From assembly GCA_918807975.1 (NCBI GenBank), contig OU964925.1:2022798-2086797 (forward strand): a DNA stretch of 64,000 nt. The letters are read 5' to 3'. A program made the translations under genes and the position numbers. The notes below the pieces were generated by a model. The model saw nothing but the letters and a program-made list of their open reading frames with translations. It searched no databases and was not told where the DNA came from. The DNA comes from Aplidium turbinatum. Lineage: Eukaryota; Chordata; Ascidiacea; Aplousobranchia; Polyclinidae. Below, in pieces: positions 24,201-36,200 of this stretch (position 1 is the stretch's first letter; each line of letters starts with the position of its first letter).

Positions 24201-27200
24201 AACTCCTTCATTTTAGATCTGAGGTCTGATATCGTTCGGAATGGCCCGTTTCGGTGAGTCCAATTTGGTGAGTCCGATTTGGTGAGTCCGATCCCTTAAC
24301 GGGGGATTTTTTCATTTTTTTTTTAAATTATTGGGTACCGTAGCCCAATTATCATTGCCGTTTTAGGGTTAGGGATTTGGGGTTAGGGGTTAGAGGTTAG
24401 GAACTCACCGAATCAGACTCACCGAATCGGACTCACCGAATTGGACTCACCGAATAGTAGCAGACCCGATATCGTTAACTGTTCTTCATCATTCTGTTCA
24501 AGATGTGAACACATCTTTATAAATACCTGGTCCTGTTCCTCGTCCTTCGGTCTCCCAGATTTTCGACGTTTTGCCTCAGGTACTCTGCCGTATTGCAAGA
24601 GTACGTTAAATCCATATCTAAAATTAACACTACAAGAATGATGGTATAAACAGTCTGCAGCAGTGCAGCATGCAAATCGCCGCCGTAATATTCCAGCATG
24701 CAAATTGACTCCATAATATTCAACACGACATTTTACGGTGAATGACCACTCGTCGGAACATCTCTCACAACACTCTAATGTAGTTTGTGCCAACAGAGTC
24801 GGACATGAATGCGGCCCCAGATGCCCTCTTGAAGATTATCCACTGCATCTGCACAACTGCCTGTAGCACTGCCAGGTGTGGCTGTAGACGGAATAATCTA
24901 CCCTGTACCTCAACATGTGGACAGTGCCAACTTGTTGCCTGTGAAAATACCTACAATCAGTCATTACTGGATGAAGATGATGATCAGGACTTATTAAGCA
25001 ACTGAATCTAAAAAACTTAAAAAGTGGTGTGTGACTCTTATACTGCCAGTATTTCACTATTGGTTTTGTTTCATATAAGTCTTTCCATTAAACTAATGAG
25101 TTAATTTCATTTTGAATTGTTTTGATGAATTCCTTACTACCTAAAACCTAAAGATAGACACCAGAATTAGAGAATTAATTACTTATTTCGTGGTTTTTAT
25201 TTCGATAAGTTTAAAAAAGTGGTAATTTTGTCAAACTATATTATAACTCTACACATAAAAGCTATACCCTACTTATTATTGCTTAAACAGATTGCCTGAT
25301 CCCACAAACATAGGGTAAGACACCACAACCAGGTAAAAATACCCCAAAATGACCAAGTTATGGCGAGAAACGTGATTTTTTTGGGGAAAATGGCGGCCAT
25401 TTTGAATTTTTGCCCTGCACGCTCTTTTCTTGGAACTCAGACCAAAAATTTTGTCATTTTATGTTGAGATAGGCTAAATGGAATACAAAAAGCTGTTCCT
25501 AAAGCAAAACAAAAAACTGCCCAAGCTGCTAATAATCCTAATATTATGTGAATTATTGTGATTATACTGTTTTGGTGGCCATCTTGAAAATTACAACTTT
25601 CCGGTGCTCTGATTCTCCAAGATTTTTGATATATTATTCTTGATGATAAATACTACAAAAAACCGTTGAAAAACCTTTTGTAGGAATTTTTTTGAAGTTC
25701 AAACCATATAATATATTTCATGTATTGACCCGACTAGACGTCTCTTACCGCTTTTATCACCTAGCTAACCTGACATCATTGTTTTATGCTTTAACGTTTT
25801 ATCGACTTTAACGATCATAGAATGTTATGTAATCTCTCAAGAAGTGCTAGACAACATTGAAGATTTACCTGTTATAGCAGAGCTTGATGCAGAACCTACT
25901 TTAGAAGAACTGAGTAAAGCCATTGACTCTATGCAAAGTGGGAAAGCACCGGGAGAGGATAACATTCCAGCCGAGGTCATAAAGTGTGGGAAACCTGTCC
26001 TGCTAAAACCACTGCACGAGCTACTGCGTCTTTGTTGGAAAGAGGGCCAAGTACCGCAGTCCATGCGCAACTCCAAGATCATTACTCTGTACAAGAACAA
26101 GGGGGATCGCACTGATTGTAACAGCTACAGAGGCATCTCTCTGCTTAGCATTGTGGGAAAAGTCTTTGCCAAGGTGGTCCTTAGGCGCCTTCAGGTATTG
26201 GCCGACAGGGTCTACCCTGAATCTCAGTGCGGGTTCCGCGCCCAGAGGTCCACAACAGACATGATTTTCTCCGTACGACAGCTTCAAGAGAAATGGCGTG
26301 AGCAGCAGAGGCCGTTATACATCGCCTTTATTGACCTGACGAAGGCGTTTGACCTTGTCAGCAGGAGAGGCCTGTTTCAGCTACTGCAGAAGATTGGCTG
26401 TCCTCCACAGCTGCTTAGCATCATCATCTCCTTCCACAAGGACATGCAGGGTGTGGTCAGTTACGACAGGGAGACCTCTGAACCCTTCGCAATTCAGTCT
26501 GGTATTAAACAAGGATGTGTCCTTGCGCCGACTTTGTTTGGGATTTTCTTCTCTCTGATACTGAAGTTTGCATTCGGTCACTCCACACAAGGTGTCCACC
26601 TACACACCCGCAGTGATGGAAAACTGTTCAACCTGGCCCGACTGACAGCCAAGACAAAGGTTCGCACAGTGCTGATCAGAGAACTGCTGTTTGCCGACGA
26701 CGCAGCACTGTCAGCACACGCCGAGCACGAGCTGCAGCAGTTGCTCAACCAGTTTGCACACGCCTGTAGGGAATTCGCACTGACCATCAGCATCAAGAAA
26801 ACAGTAGTCATGGGCCAAGATGTCCCCAAGCCACCTGTCATCACCATAGGACCAGAAGTGCTCGAAGTGACAGACCACTTCACCTACCTTGGTTCAACGG
26901 TCACCAGCAACCTGTCCTTAGATAAGGAAATCGACAGACGGATAGCCAGGGCTGCAGGAGTGATGACTCAACTCGGGAGGAGAGTGTGGGACAATAATCT
27001 TTTGACACTTAACACAAAACTCAAAGTGTACCGTGCGTGTGTTCTTAGTACTCTGCTGTACGGTAGTGAGTCCTGGACCACTTACGCCAGACAAGAAAAC
27101 CGCCTTGAAAGCTTTCACCTTCGTTGCTTGAGGCGCATTCTTGGTATTTCCTGGAAGGACAGAATACCCAACACCACTGTTCTGGAACGTTCTTGCTCCC

Positions 27201-30200
27201 TGAGCATACACCTTCTCCTCTGCCAGCGACGTCTACGCTGGTTGGGGCATGTATCCAGAATGAAGGATGGGCGCATTCCAAAGGACATTCTGTACAGTGA
27301 ACTTGCCACAGGGAAACGCCCAGTAGGACGACCCGCACTGCGTTACAGAGACGTTCGCAAACGAGACCTGAAGCAGACTGACATAGACCCTGCCAGCTGG
27401 GAACTGATCGCAGCAAATCGCAACAGATGGCGCTACGAAGTCAGTGCGGGTCTAGCAAAGGGTCAGTCGAGGCGGAGGAAGCAACTAGAGGAAAGAAGGC
27501 AAAGAAGAAAAGAGAGACAGCAGCCTCAGAACTCCTCTGATTTCATATGTCCAAACTGTGGACGAGACTGCCACGCCAGGATTGGACTTCAGAGCCATAT
27601 GAGAAGCTGCCGTACCCACTACCCAGAGTGCTACCATCATCTGAAAAGATGGAAGGATGCCTACCTACCTACCTTTCGTGGGCTCTGATGAGCGTCGCGT
27701 CGGGCACCTTGCGATCTGCCGGTCGAGGCGACCTGGGCAGATACGTGGTCAAGTGCAAGATGACAAATGGGGGAGCAATGGGGGCCGGTGGAATATTGGC
27801 AGTTGGAAAATGATTACAATGAGATAGAAGCTATTGTAAGCAGCATCAGCGTTGTGAATGACGCAGCTGAACGTGGTGTTGAAGCTTTGCCATGATTTCA
27901 TTGGCTCTGCAGTTAAAGAGCAAAAGCTCGAAAGTGTGTTGCAAGTGGTTGAAAACGCCAGACATGCAACATCCAATCAACGTTCGCGAAACTTGGTTTC
28001 ACAATCATGGTTCCTAACTTTGGAATAATGTATCATACTGTAATTGTTAATATTACTGCAATATTAGGATCATTCAGCTTGGTTGGTTTGTTAATGCATA
28101 CGACTACTACTTAGTCATGATATATACGTAAAATTTCAAAAACTGGATTTGTAACTTTAGTGATAGCTTATAGAGTAATTGCTTGGCCTGTTCTATTCTC
28201 ACTCCAAATTATGTTTTTGTTTAATTTTGTCAAAAATATTTATATTTAGCATATTATTTAGTTTCACACACTGATACGAACATGGTGATTTCACATCTTT
28301 TGGTGCTAATTAACAGCTCCAGCTCTATTGGATCTTGAGAAATGATGTTTTGGCCAAATTTTAGGCTTTCACAGCACACGCGCACCATATAAACGACAAA
28401 TATTAATGTGGGAGCTCAGTTTTGCTGAAATCAACCAAAAAATTTGTAGATATCATTTTCTTAGGAAGCCTCACCACCAAAAAAAGTTAGGCTTGGTAGG
28501 GTTACCTAGGGGCGTTTGGTGCACCCTAGGGTCCATAAAATTTCTTTAACTAAAATTTTTAGCTGCATATAAGGACCACCCCAACATACTGTGTAGGCTA
28601 CTGCACAGTGCACAAAACATCTACCAACCCACAACAATATTTATTTATAACATTTAACAACATAATAACTGTTAATCTGGTGAAGCAGTAATATTAAACA
28701 TTGAAATTACACACCACAATAGCTGTTGTTTTCTTTTTATCAGCTTTCTTTTTGTTGACAGAGTCAGATTCTTTTTTCTATGCAAACAAGAATATGCTAT
28801 CATGAAGTCTTGTATATCTTCCTAAGAATTATATACTAATTACTATAAAACAATGAAAACTGTTAATACTACAAAAAGTGCTCAATGCTAAGCAAACAGT
28901 CAAAGCAGAGCAAATTAAATCAAATATAGTTATTACTATCTGAAGCCTTTACAAATTGTTTCACCTAACGGATCATCAGAAGGTGTGAAAAAACATGCAA
29001 ACAGTAATGAATCGATAATTCTGAAAAGATATTAAATATTACAACTGTAAATTAATCTGCAAAAAAAAATCTCTAAACCTGTAATTCCTGAGAAGATATT
29101 AAATATTACAACTGTAATTTAATCTGCAAAAAAACCCTCTAAAGCTGAATTTCTGAAAAGATATTAAATATTAAAACCGTAATCCAATCTGCAGGAAAAT
29201 CTCCCTTAATAAAAATAATTTTAAGGATAATAATTTAATAAATATAATAAAAATAATTTAATAAAAATTAAATAATAATATAATTAAAACAAAAAATAAA
29301 AATAATGTTAAGGGGCAATCTCCAGATCTGTTGATATCAGCAGATAAAACTACTAACTTATACAAAGTTAAAACCCAGGATTACAAAAAATTACTTAATG
29401 ATAATGTATCGGCAAAATACAAAAAGGTGAATCCTGCTATCAGTGACACAATCAACACTGAGGCTAAAACGATTGCCAAGGCGTAAAAGGTTGATGATCG
29501 GGTTGAAAAAGTATCAAGCAACCCGGCGTTTATTACGCTAAAAGATCATAAACCTAACTTTACATCAAACCCTAAATGCAGGTTGATTAACCCTTCCAAG
29601 TCCCAGATTGGCCGTATAAGTAAACAATACTTGGACTCTATTAACGTAACCATCCGTGATGCATCACGACTGAATCAATGGAAAAACACAGACTCTGTGT
29701 TATCCTGGTTTAAGGCTATTCCATCTAAACGTCAATGCACCTTTATGAAATTTGACATTGTTGATTTTTATCCATCCATTACGGAAGAACTTTTGTGTAA
29801 AGCAATTGAGTTTGCCAAACCATTTATGGATTTGGATGATTGTATCATACAAACAATTTTCCATGCTAGGAAATCGTTGCTTTTTGATGGTGGTGATACT
29901 TGGGCTAAGAAAGATGGTTTGTTTGACGTTACAATGGGCTCATTTGATGGTGCTGAGATTTGTGAGTTGGTCGGCTTGTTTCTTTTGAACAAACTTTCTG
30001 CTATTGTTGACAGAGACGGGTCTGCTACTATTCGGTGAGTCCGATTCGGTGAGTCTGATTCGGTGAGTTCCTAACTTCTAACCCCTAACCTTAACTCCTA
30101 ACCCCTAACCCTAAAACGGCAATGATAATTAGGCTACGGTACCCGATAATTTAAAAAAAAAATTGAAAAAATCCCCCGTTAAGGGATCGGACTCACCAAA

Positions 30201-33200
30201 TCGGACTAACCGAATCGGACTCACCGAATCGGACTCACCGAATCGGACTCACCGAATCGGACTCACCGAAACGGGCCATTCCGGACAGAGACATGCTTGG
30301 CTTATATCGTGATGATGGTTATATCGTCTGGCTATATCGTCTGTCTATATCTATATCGTCTGGCTAATCGTGATGATTATATCGTCTGGCTATTTTGCGT
30401 AATTTATCCAGCCCTAAAGTTGATCGTTTGAAAAAAAATGTCATTCAATTATTTAAACAACATGGCTTAAGTATTACTATGGACACTGGACTAATTGAAA
30501 CTGATTTTCTTTAAGCTGAGCTATTAAGCTATTAAGCTGAGCTACAGTTGTACTCCGAATGTTGCAAGCATCATATCCTCCCACAATAAAGCAATATTGC
30601 AGGCTGATAATGAACCATCGCAGCCTGGTTGCAATTGTAGGGTGAAGCCAGATTGCCCTTTGAATGGGCAATGCTTGCAGAAGGCCGTTGTTTACAAAGC
30701 TACCATTGATAACGGCCCGAAGGTTCTTAATTACATTGGTTGTTGTGAAACTACTTTTAAAAAACGTTTTTCCAACCATAAATGTTCCTTCATGGATAGG
30801 TCTAAACGAAACAGCACCGAACTATCTAAGGCAGTTTGGGACCTTAAGGACAAGGGTGTTGATCCTAAAATAACTTGGTCCATCCACAGCTGTGCTCGGC
30901 CTTATAGTGGAGGTGGTCGTAACAACTGTGGCCTATGTTTGGCTGAAAAGCTGGCCATTCTAAAGGCTGATAGTGGCCACTTTTTGAACAAGCGTTCGGA
31001 ACTGGTCGGCAAATGTCGTCATAGAAACAAATTTAAACTCAAGTACTTCAAAATAAAATAAATTCCTTTTGATTTTCAGTTTTTTTTTAAAAAATTTCAT
31101 TTGATTTTTACAGGCTATAAATCTCATTTAATTTTTACAGGTTTAAAAACAGATTTTATTTCATTTGTTCAGGTCACTACAGGTCACATCATCACAATTC
31201 CTTGGGATTTTCACAGGTTATAATTTTGAAAATATTAAAATTTCATTTGATTTTTACAGGTTATAAATCTCATCTAATTTTTACAGGCTTAAAAACAATT
31301 TTCATTCATTTTGTTCAGGTCACTACAGGTTGCACTGATCATCACAAATGCATTTTGCTTCTTTGTGATGTCATAGATGTTGCCATCATGTTGCTTGGTT
31401 TCTATTTGGACAAATTGATTGAAACTTTGTGGTAACGGATGGAGGTAGCCCTCAGTAATTCTGAGGTATTTTCCTGCAGATTGGATTACAGTTATAATAT
31501 TTAATATCTTTTCAGAAATTCAGCTTTAGAGGGTTTTTTTGCAGATTAAATTACAGCTGTAATATTTAATATCTTCTCAGGAAGTACAGGTTTAGAGATT
31601 TTTTTTGGCAGATTAATTTACAGTTGTATAATTTAGAGTATAACAGATTCAGATTGGATTACGGTTATAATATTTAATATCTTTTCAGGAATGCAGGTTT
31701 AGAGGTTTTTTTTGCAGATTAAATTACAGCTGTAATATTTAATATCTTCTCAGGAAGTACAGGTTTAGAGATTTTTTTTGGCAGATTAATTTACAGTTGT
31801 AATATTTAATATCTTTTCAGAATTATCGATTCTTTACTGTTTACATGTTTTTTGCAGACCTTCTGATGATCCGTGATAGTAATAACTACATTTGATTTAA
31901 TTCGCTCTGCTTTGCCTTTTTGCTTGGCATTGAGCACTTTTTGTAGTATTAATAGTTTTCATTGTTTTAATATTGCTCCTAGCACTGATCTAGTTGAGCA
32001 CTTTCTTTTGATGCTACTATCCAGTTATTATGAATTTGGAAAAGATTAACTACGGTTATTCTTTAAAAAACATTGCTATTCCAAGTAAAGATCGATATTT
32101 GAAGACGATGTTAGGTAAGCTTGAAAATTTTATTAAACGTTTACGTTGGAAGGCCTATTTTTTCGATCTTCACCAGCAAGATGTTTCTCAGTCTGAGCAT
32201 TTTAATAACTTCGGCTTTACGACTGAAAGAACACCTCCACAGCATGGTGCTTTGATACCATTTGAGAATGGTTTATACGAGATGGTTCGTAAGATTAAGT
32301 TCAAACCCATTTACAATTCTTTTCAGAGAAAACTAACTAATGACATTAAGAATATTATTAACTCTACGGATCTGTTGATATCAGCAGATAAAACTACTAA
32401 CTTATACAAAGTTAAAACCCAGGATTATAAAAAATTGCTTAATGATAATGTATCGGCAAAATACAAAAAGGTGAATCCTGCTATCAGTGACACGATCAAT
32501 ACTGAGGCTAAAACGATTGCCAAGGCGTTAAAGGTTGATGATCGGGTTGAAAAAGTATCAAGCAACCCAGCGTTTATTACGCTAAAAGATCATAAACCAA
32601 ATTTTACATCGAACCCTAAATGCAGGTTGATTAACCCTTCCAAGTCCCAGATTGGCCGTATAAGTAAACAATACTTGGACTCTATTAACGTAACCATCCG
32701 TGATGCATCACGACTGAATCAATGGAAAAACACAGACTCTGTGTTATCCTGGTTTAAGGCTATTCCATCTAAACGTCAATGCACCTTTATGAAATTTGAC
32801 ATTGTTGATTTTTATCCATCCATTACGGAAGAACTTTTGTGTAAAGCAATTGAGTTTGCCAAACCATTTATGGATTTGGATGATTGTATCATACAAACAA
32901 TTTTCCATGCTAGGAAATCGTTGCTTTTTGATGGTGGTGATACTTGGGCTAAGAAAGATGGTTTGTTTGACGTTACAATGGGCTCATTTGATGGTGCTGA
33001 GATTTGTGAGTTGGTCGGCTTGTTTCTTTTGAACGAACTTTCTGCTATTGTTGACAGAGACATGCTTGGCTTATATCGTGATGATGGTCTGGCTATTTTG
33101 CGTAATTTATCCGGCCCTAAGATTGATCGTTTGAGAAAGAATGTCATTCAATTATTTAAACAACATGGCTTAAATATTACTGTGGATACTGGTCTAATTG

Positions 33201-36200
33201 AAACTGATTTTCTTGACGTCACTTTGAATTTGCTATCTGGTAAATTCTGGCCTTATAGAAAACCCAATAATGATCCAATTTACATTCATGCCCAGTCCAA
33301 TCACCCACCCAACATTAAGAGACAAATCCCGACTATGATTTCAAAGCGATTGTCCGCCACATCATTTGGCCAAAATGAATTTGATAAGACCGCATCTGTT
33401 TATAACGATGCCCTTTTGAAAAGTGGTTTTGCGGAGAGAGTTTGCTACAACCCTGCTAATAACTTACGAACATCTAGGAAAAGGAGCCGGAAAATTTTAT
33501 GGTTTAACCCTCCTTTCAGCTTGCAGGTTGATAGCAATATTGGTAAGGAATTTTTCAAACTTGTTTCCACACACTTTCCACCCCATCATAGATTGCACAA
33601 AATATTCAACCGTAATACTATTAAGCTGAGCTACAGTTGTACTCCGAATGTTGCAAGCGTCATATCCTCCCACAATAAAGCAATATTGCAGGCTGATAAT
33701 ATACCATCGCAGCCTGGTTGCAATTGTAGGGTGAGGCCAGATTGTCCTTTGAATGGGCAATGCTTGCAGAAGGCCATTGTTTACAAAGCTACCATTGATA
33801 ACAGCCCGAAGGTTCTTAATTACATTGGTTGTTGCGAAACTACTTTTAAAAAACGTTTTTCCAACCATAAATGTACTTTCATGGATAGGTCTAAACGAAA
33901 CAGCACCGAGCTATCTAAGGCAGTTTGGGACCTTAAGGACAAGGGTGTTGACCCTAAAATATCTTGGTCCATCCACAGCTGTGCTCGGCCTTATAGTGGT
34001 GGTGGTCGTAACAATTGTGGCCTATGTTTGGCTGAAAAGCTGGCCATTCTGAAGGCTGATAGTGGCCACCTTTTGAACAAGCGTTCAGAACTGGTCGGCA
34101 AATGTCGTCATAGAAACAAATTTAAACTCAAGTACTTCAAAATAAAATAAATTCCTTTTGATTTTCACAGGTTTTTAAAGTTTCATTTGATTTTTACAGG
34201 CTATAAATCTCATTTAATTTTTACAGATTTATAAACGGATTTTATTTCATTTGTTCAGGACACTACAGGTTACATCATCACAATTCCTTGGGATTTTTAC
34301 AGGTTATAATTTTGAAAAAATTAAATTTCATTTGATTTTTACAGGTTATAAATCTCATTTAATTTTTACAGGTTTAAAAACAATTTTTATTCATTCTGTG
34401 CAGATTACTACAGGTTGAGCCGATCATAACAAGCATTTTGCTTCTTTGTGATGTCATAGATGTTGCCATCATTGTTGCTTGGTTTCCATTGGGACAAATT
34501 GATTGATACTTTATCGTGGCGGATGGAGGCTGTCCTTAGTAATTCTGGAGTTTTTTTTTCTGCAGATTGGATTACGGTTATAATATTTAATATCTTTTCA
34601 GGAATGCAGGTTTAGAGGTTTTTTTTGCAGATTAAATTACAGCTGTAATATTTAATATCTTCTCAGGAAGTACAGGTTTAGAGATTTTTTTTGGCAGATT
34701 AATTTACAGTTGTAATATTTAATATCTTTTCAGAATTATCGATTCTTTACTGTTTACATGTTTTTTGCAGACCTTCTGATGATCCGTTAGGTGAAACAAT
34801 TTGTAAAGGCTTCAGATAGTAATAACTACATTTGATTTAATATAGATAAATACATATAAATATAGCCACCAGCGCCGAGTCCCGGGCGGGCGGGCCGCAC
34901 ATTTCAGGAATTAAAAAAAAAAATTTAATGCAGATTTAAGTCCCAAAATTTCTGTAACCATCTGCCACCTTCTGATACTTGCCTACTTAGGCTACCTTAT
35001 TCGCAGGGTTTTGTCACCATATGATAGGCCCTACTAGACCTACTAATTAAGCGATTAGTTTTCGTCAATTATTGCTATTGTTACATTTATGCAACGTTAA
35101 ACAATGTTGATTCGCCGTTAAACGAGCAAAAGTGTCCAGCCGCGCCGTTTGTCTCCACTCTGCTACTGGACTGGTAGCCAGTGCTATAAATCAAGGAAAT
35201 TGCGCAAACCTGTGAGGAATTTCATTCGTGACAAAAGTCTGACCGCAATTTCCACTGCTTTTATATCGTTTTAACATCGGCAGATGTTAAATTGGTGTAA
35301 AAACTGTAGCATTGTTCTTCAAAGGAGTAATTTTCTCTCGAACGACCTTATCAATTAACTCTGCTGCCAAAATGCTCTAAATTTGTCGTCTCAATCATCA
35401 CAGTTGCGTCTGTTACGTCACTGATATTAAACTCTAAAGTTTCGTCCGCAAACCCGCACATACCAATCACAAAAATATGCTGAACTGAATTACCAGGACC
35501 AGACGTTGAATGCGTACCAATTATATTTATTACTTGTTTCCAAATCGTGCTAGAGGAGACATAGACTTAAATGTAAAACTGGGCTAGCCCAACAGGGTCT
35601 GCTACTATTCGATGAGTCCGATTCGGTGAGTTCGATTCGGTGAGTTCGATTCGGTGAGTTCGATTCGATGAGTTCGATTCGGTGAGTTCGATTCGGTGAG
35701 TTCCTAACCCCTAACCCTAAAAGGGCAATGGTAATTAGGCTACGGTACCCAATAATTTAAAAACAAATTCAAAAAATCATCGAATAGGGAATCGGACTCA
35801 CCGAATTGGACTCACCGAATCGGACTCACCGAAACGGGCCATTCCGAGCCCAACAACCTAGCAAAATCGCCCTTTTGAAAAACGCACAAAATAACCTTTA
35901 TGACGTGACAGTATGTGTTCGCCCGCCCAGCTATTTTGAAAACTCGGCGCCTATGAATATAACATACATCAAATATAGTTATTACTCTCTAAAACCTTTA
36001 CAGCTTGTTTCACCCTAAAAGGGGATTATCGGAAGGCCATTATTCAAATAGAATTATTCTATTTGAATAAGGCTGAAAAGGTTTTAGAGAGTAATAACTA
36101 TATTTGATGTAATCTGCTCTGCTTGGCATTGAGCACTTTTTGTAGTATTAATAGTGTTTATTTATATATACAATTATTATATAGTATACAATTATATATA

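Larger units (their letters stand above)
22756..24793 (-). pseudogene. Large protein of the GLTRG family, split by two insertions
   Basis: From 24,793 downward: a Cys-rich N-terminal part ([33 protein letters not shown]), then [11 protein letters not shown] (about 24,200), then about 245 residues including [40 protein letters not shown] and [16 protein letters not shown] (about 23,640), and finally [20 protein letters not shown] (about 22,930). From memory these motifs co-occur in large multicopy invertebrate proteins that also carry the HEEADTR region seen at 1,431-2,186. No enzymatic role can be read from this part. Two M1 insertions and at least one frame change interrupt it. Confidence 0.55.
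22056..25696. mobile_element. Second long-TIR element of the HEEADTR/GLTRG protein class
   Basis: Terminal inverted repeats of about 570-590 bp (about 22,056-22,628 and 25,106-25,696), sharing CCTACAAAAGGTTTT, AAGATGGCCGCC/GGCGGCCAT and GGTGTCTATCTTA-type blocks. Inside are minus-strand frames at 22,756-24,793 and a plus-strand Cys-rich frame at 24,787-25,005. Two short M1 elements (23,082-23,235 and 24,237-24,467) have inserted into the minus-strand gene. No clear target duplication was seen. The TIRs share words with the 175-bp array of the 287-5,010 element. Confidence 0.7.

Noticed and set aside
25837-27416. Minus-strand frames over the LINE
   Set aside because: Antisense of the reverse-transcriptase coding sequence.
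30477-33868. Minus-strand open frames in the Penelope copies
   Set aside because: Shadow frames: the same pattern appears in both copies because the plus-strand coding sequence is duplicated.
28921-36150. LTR retroelement or CRISPR-like reading of the spaced repeats around the RT genes
   Set aside because: The coding sequence is Penelope-type (RT plus GIY-YIG, no capsid, integrase or protease) and the repeats are irregular and partly inverted, as expected of Penelope terminal repeats.
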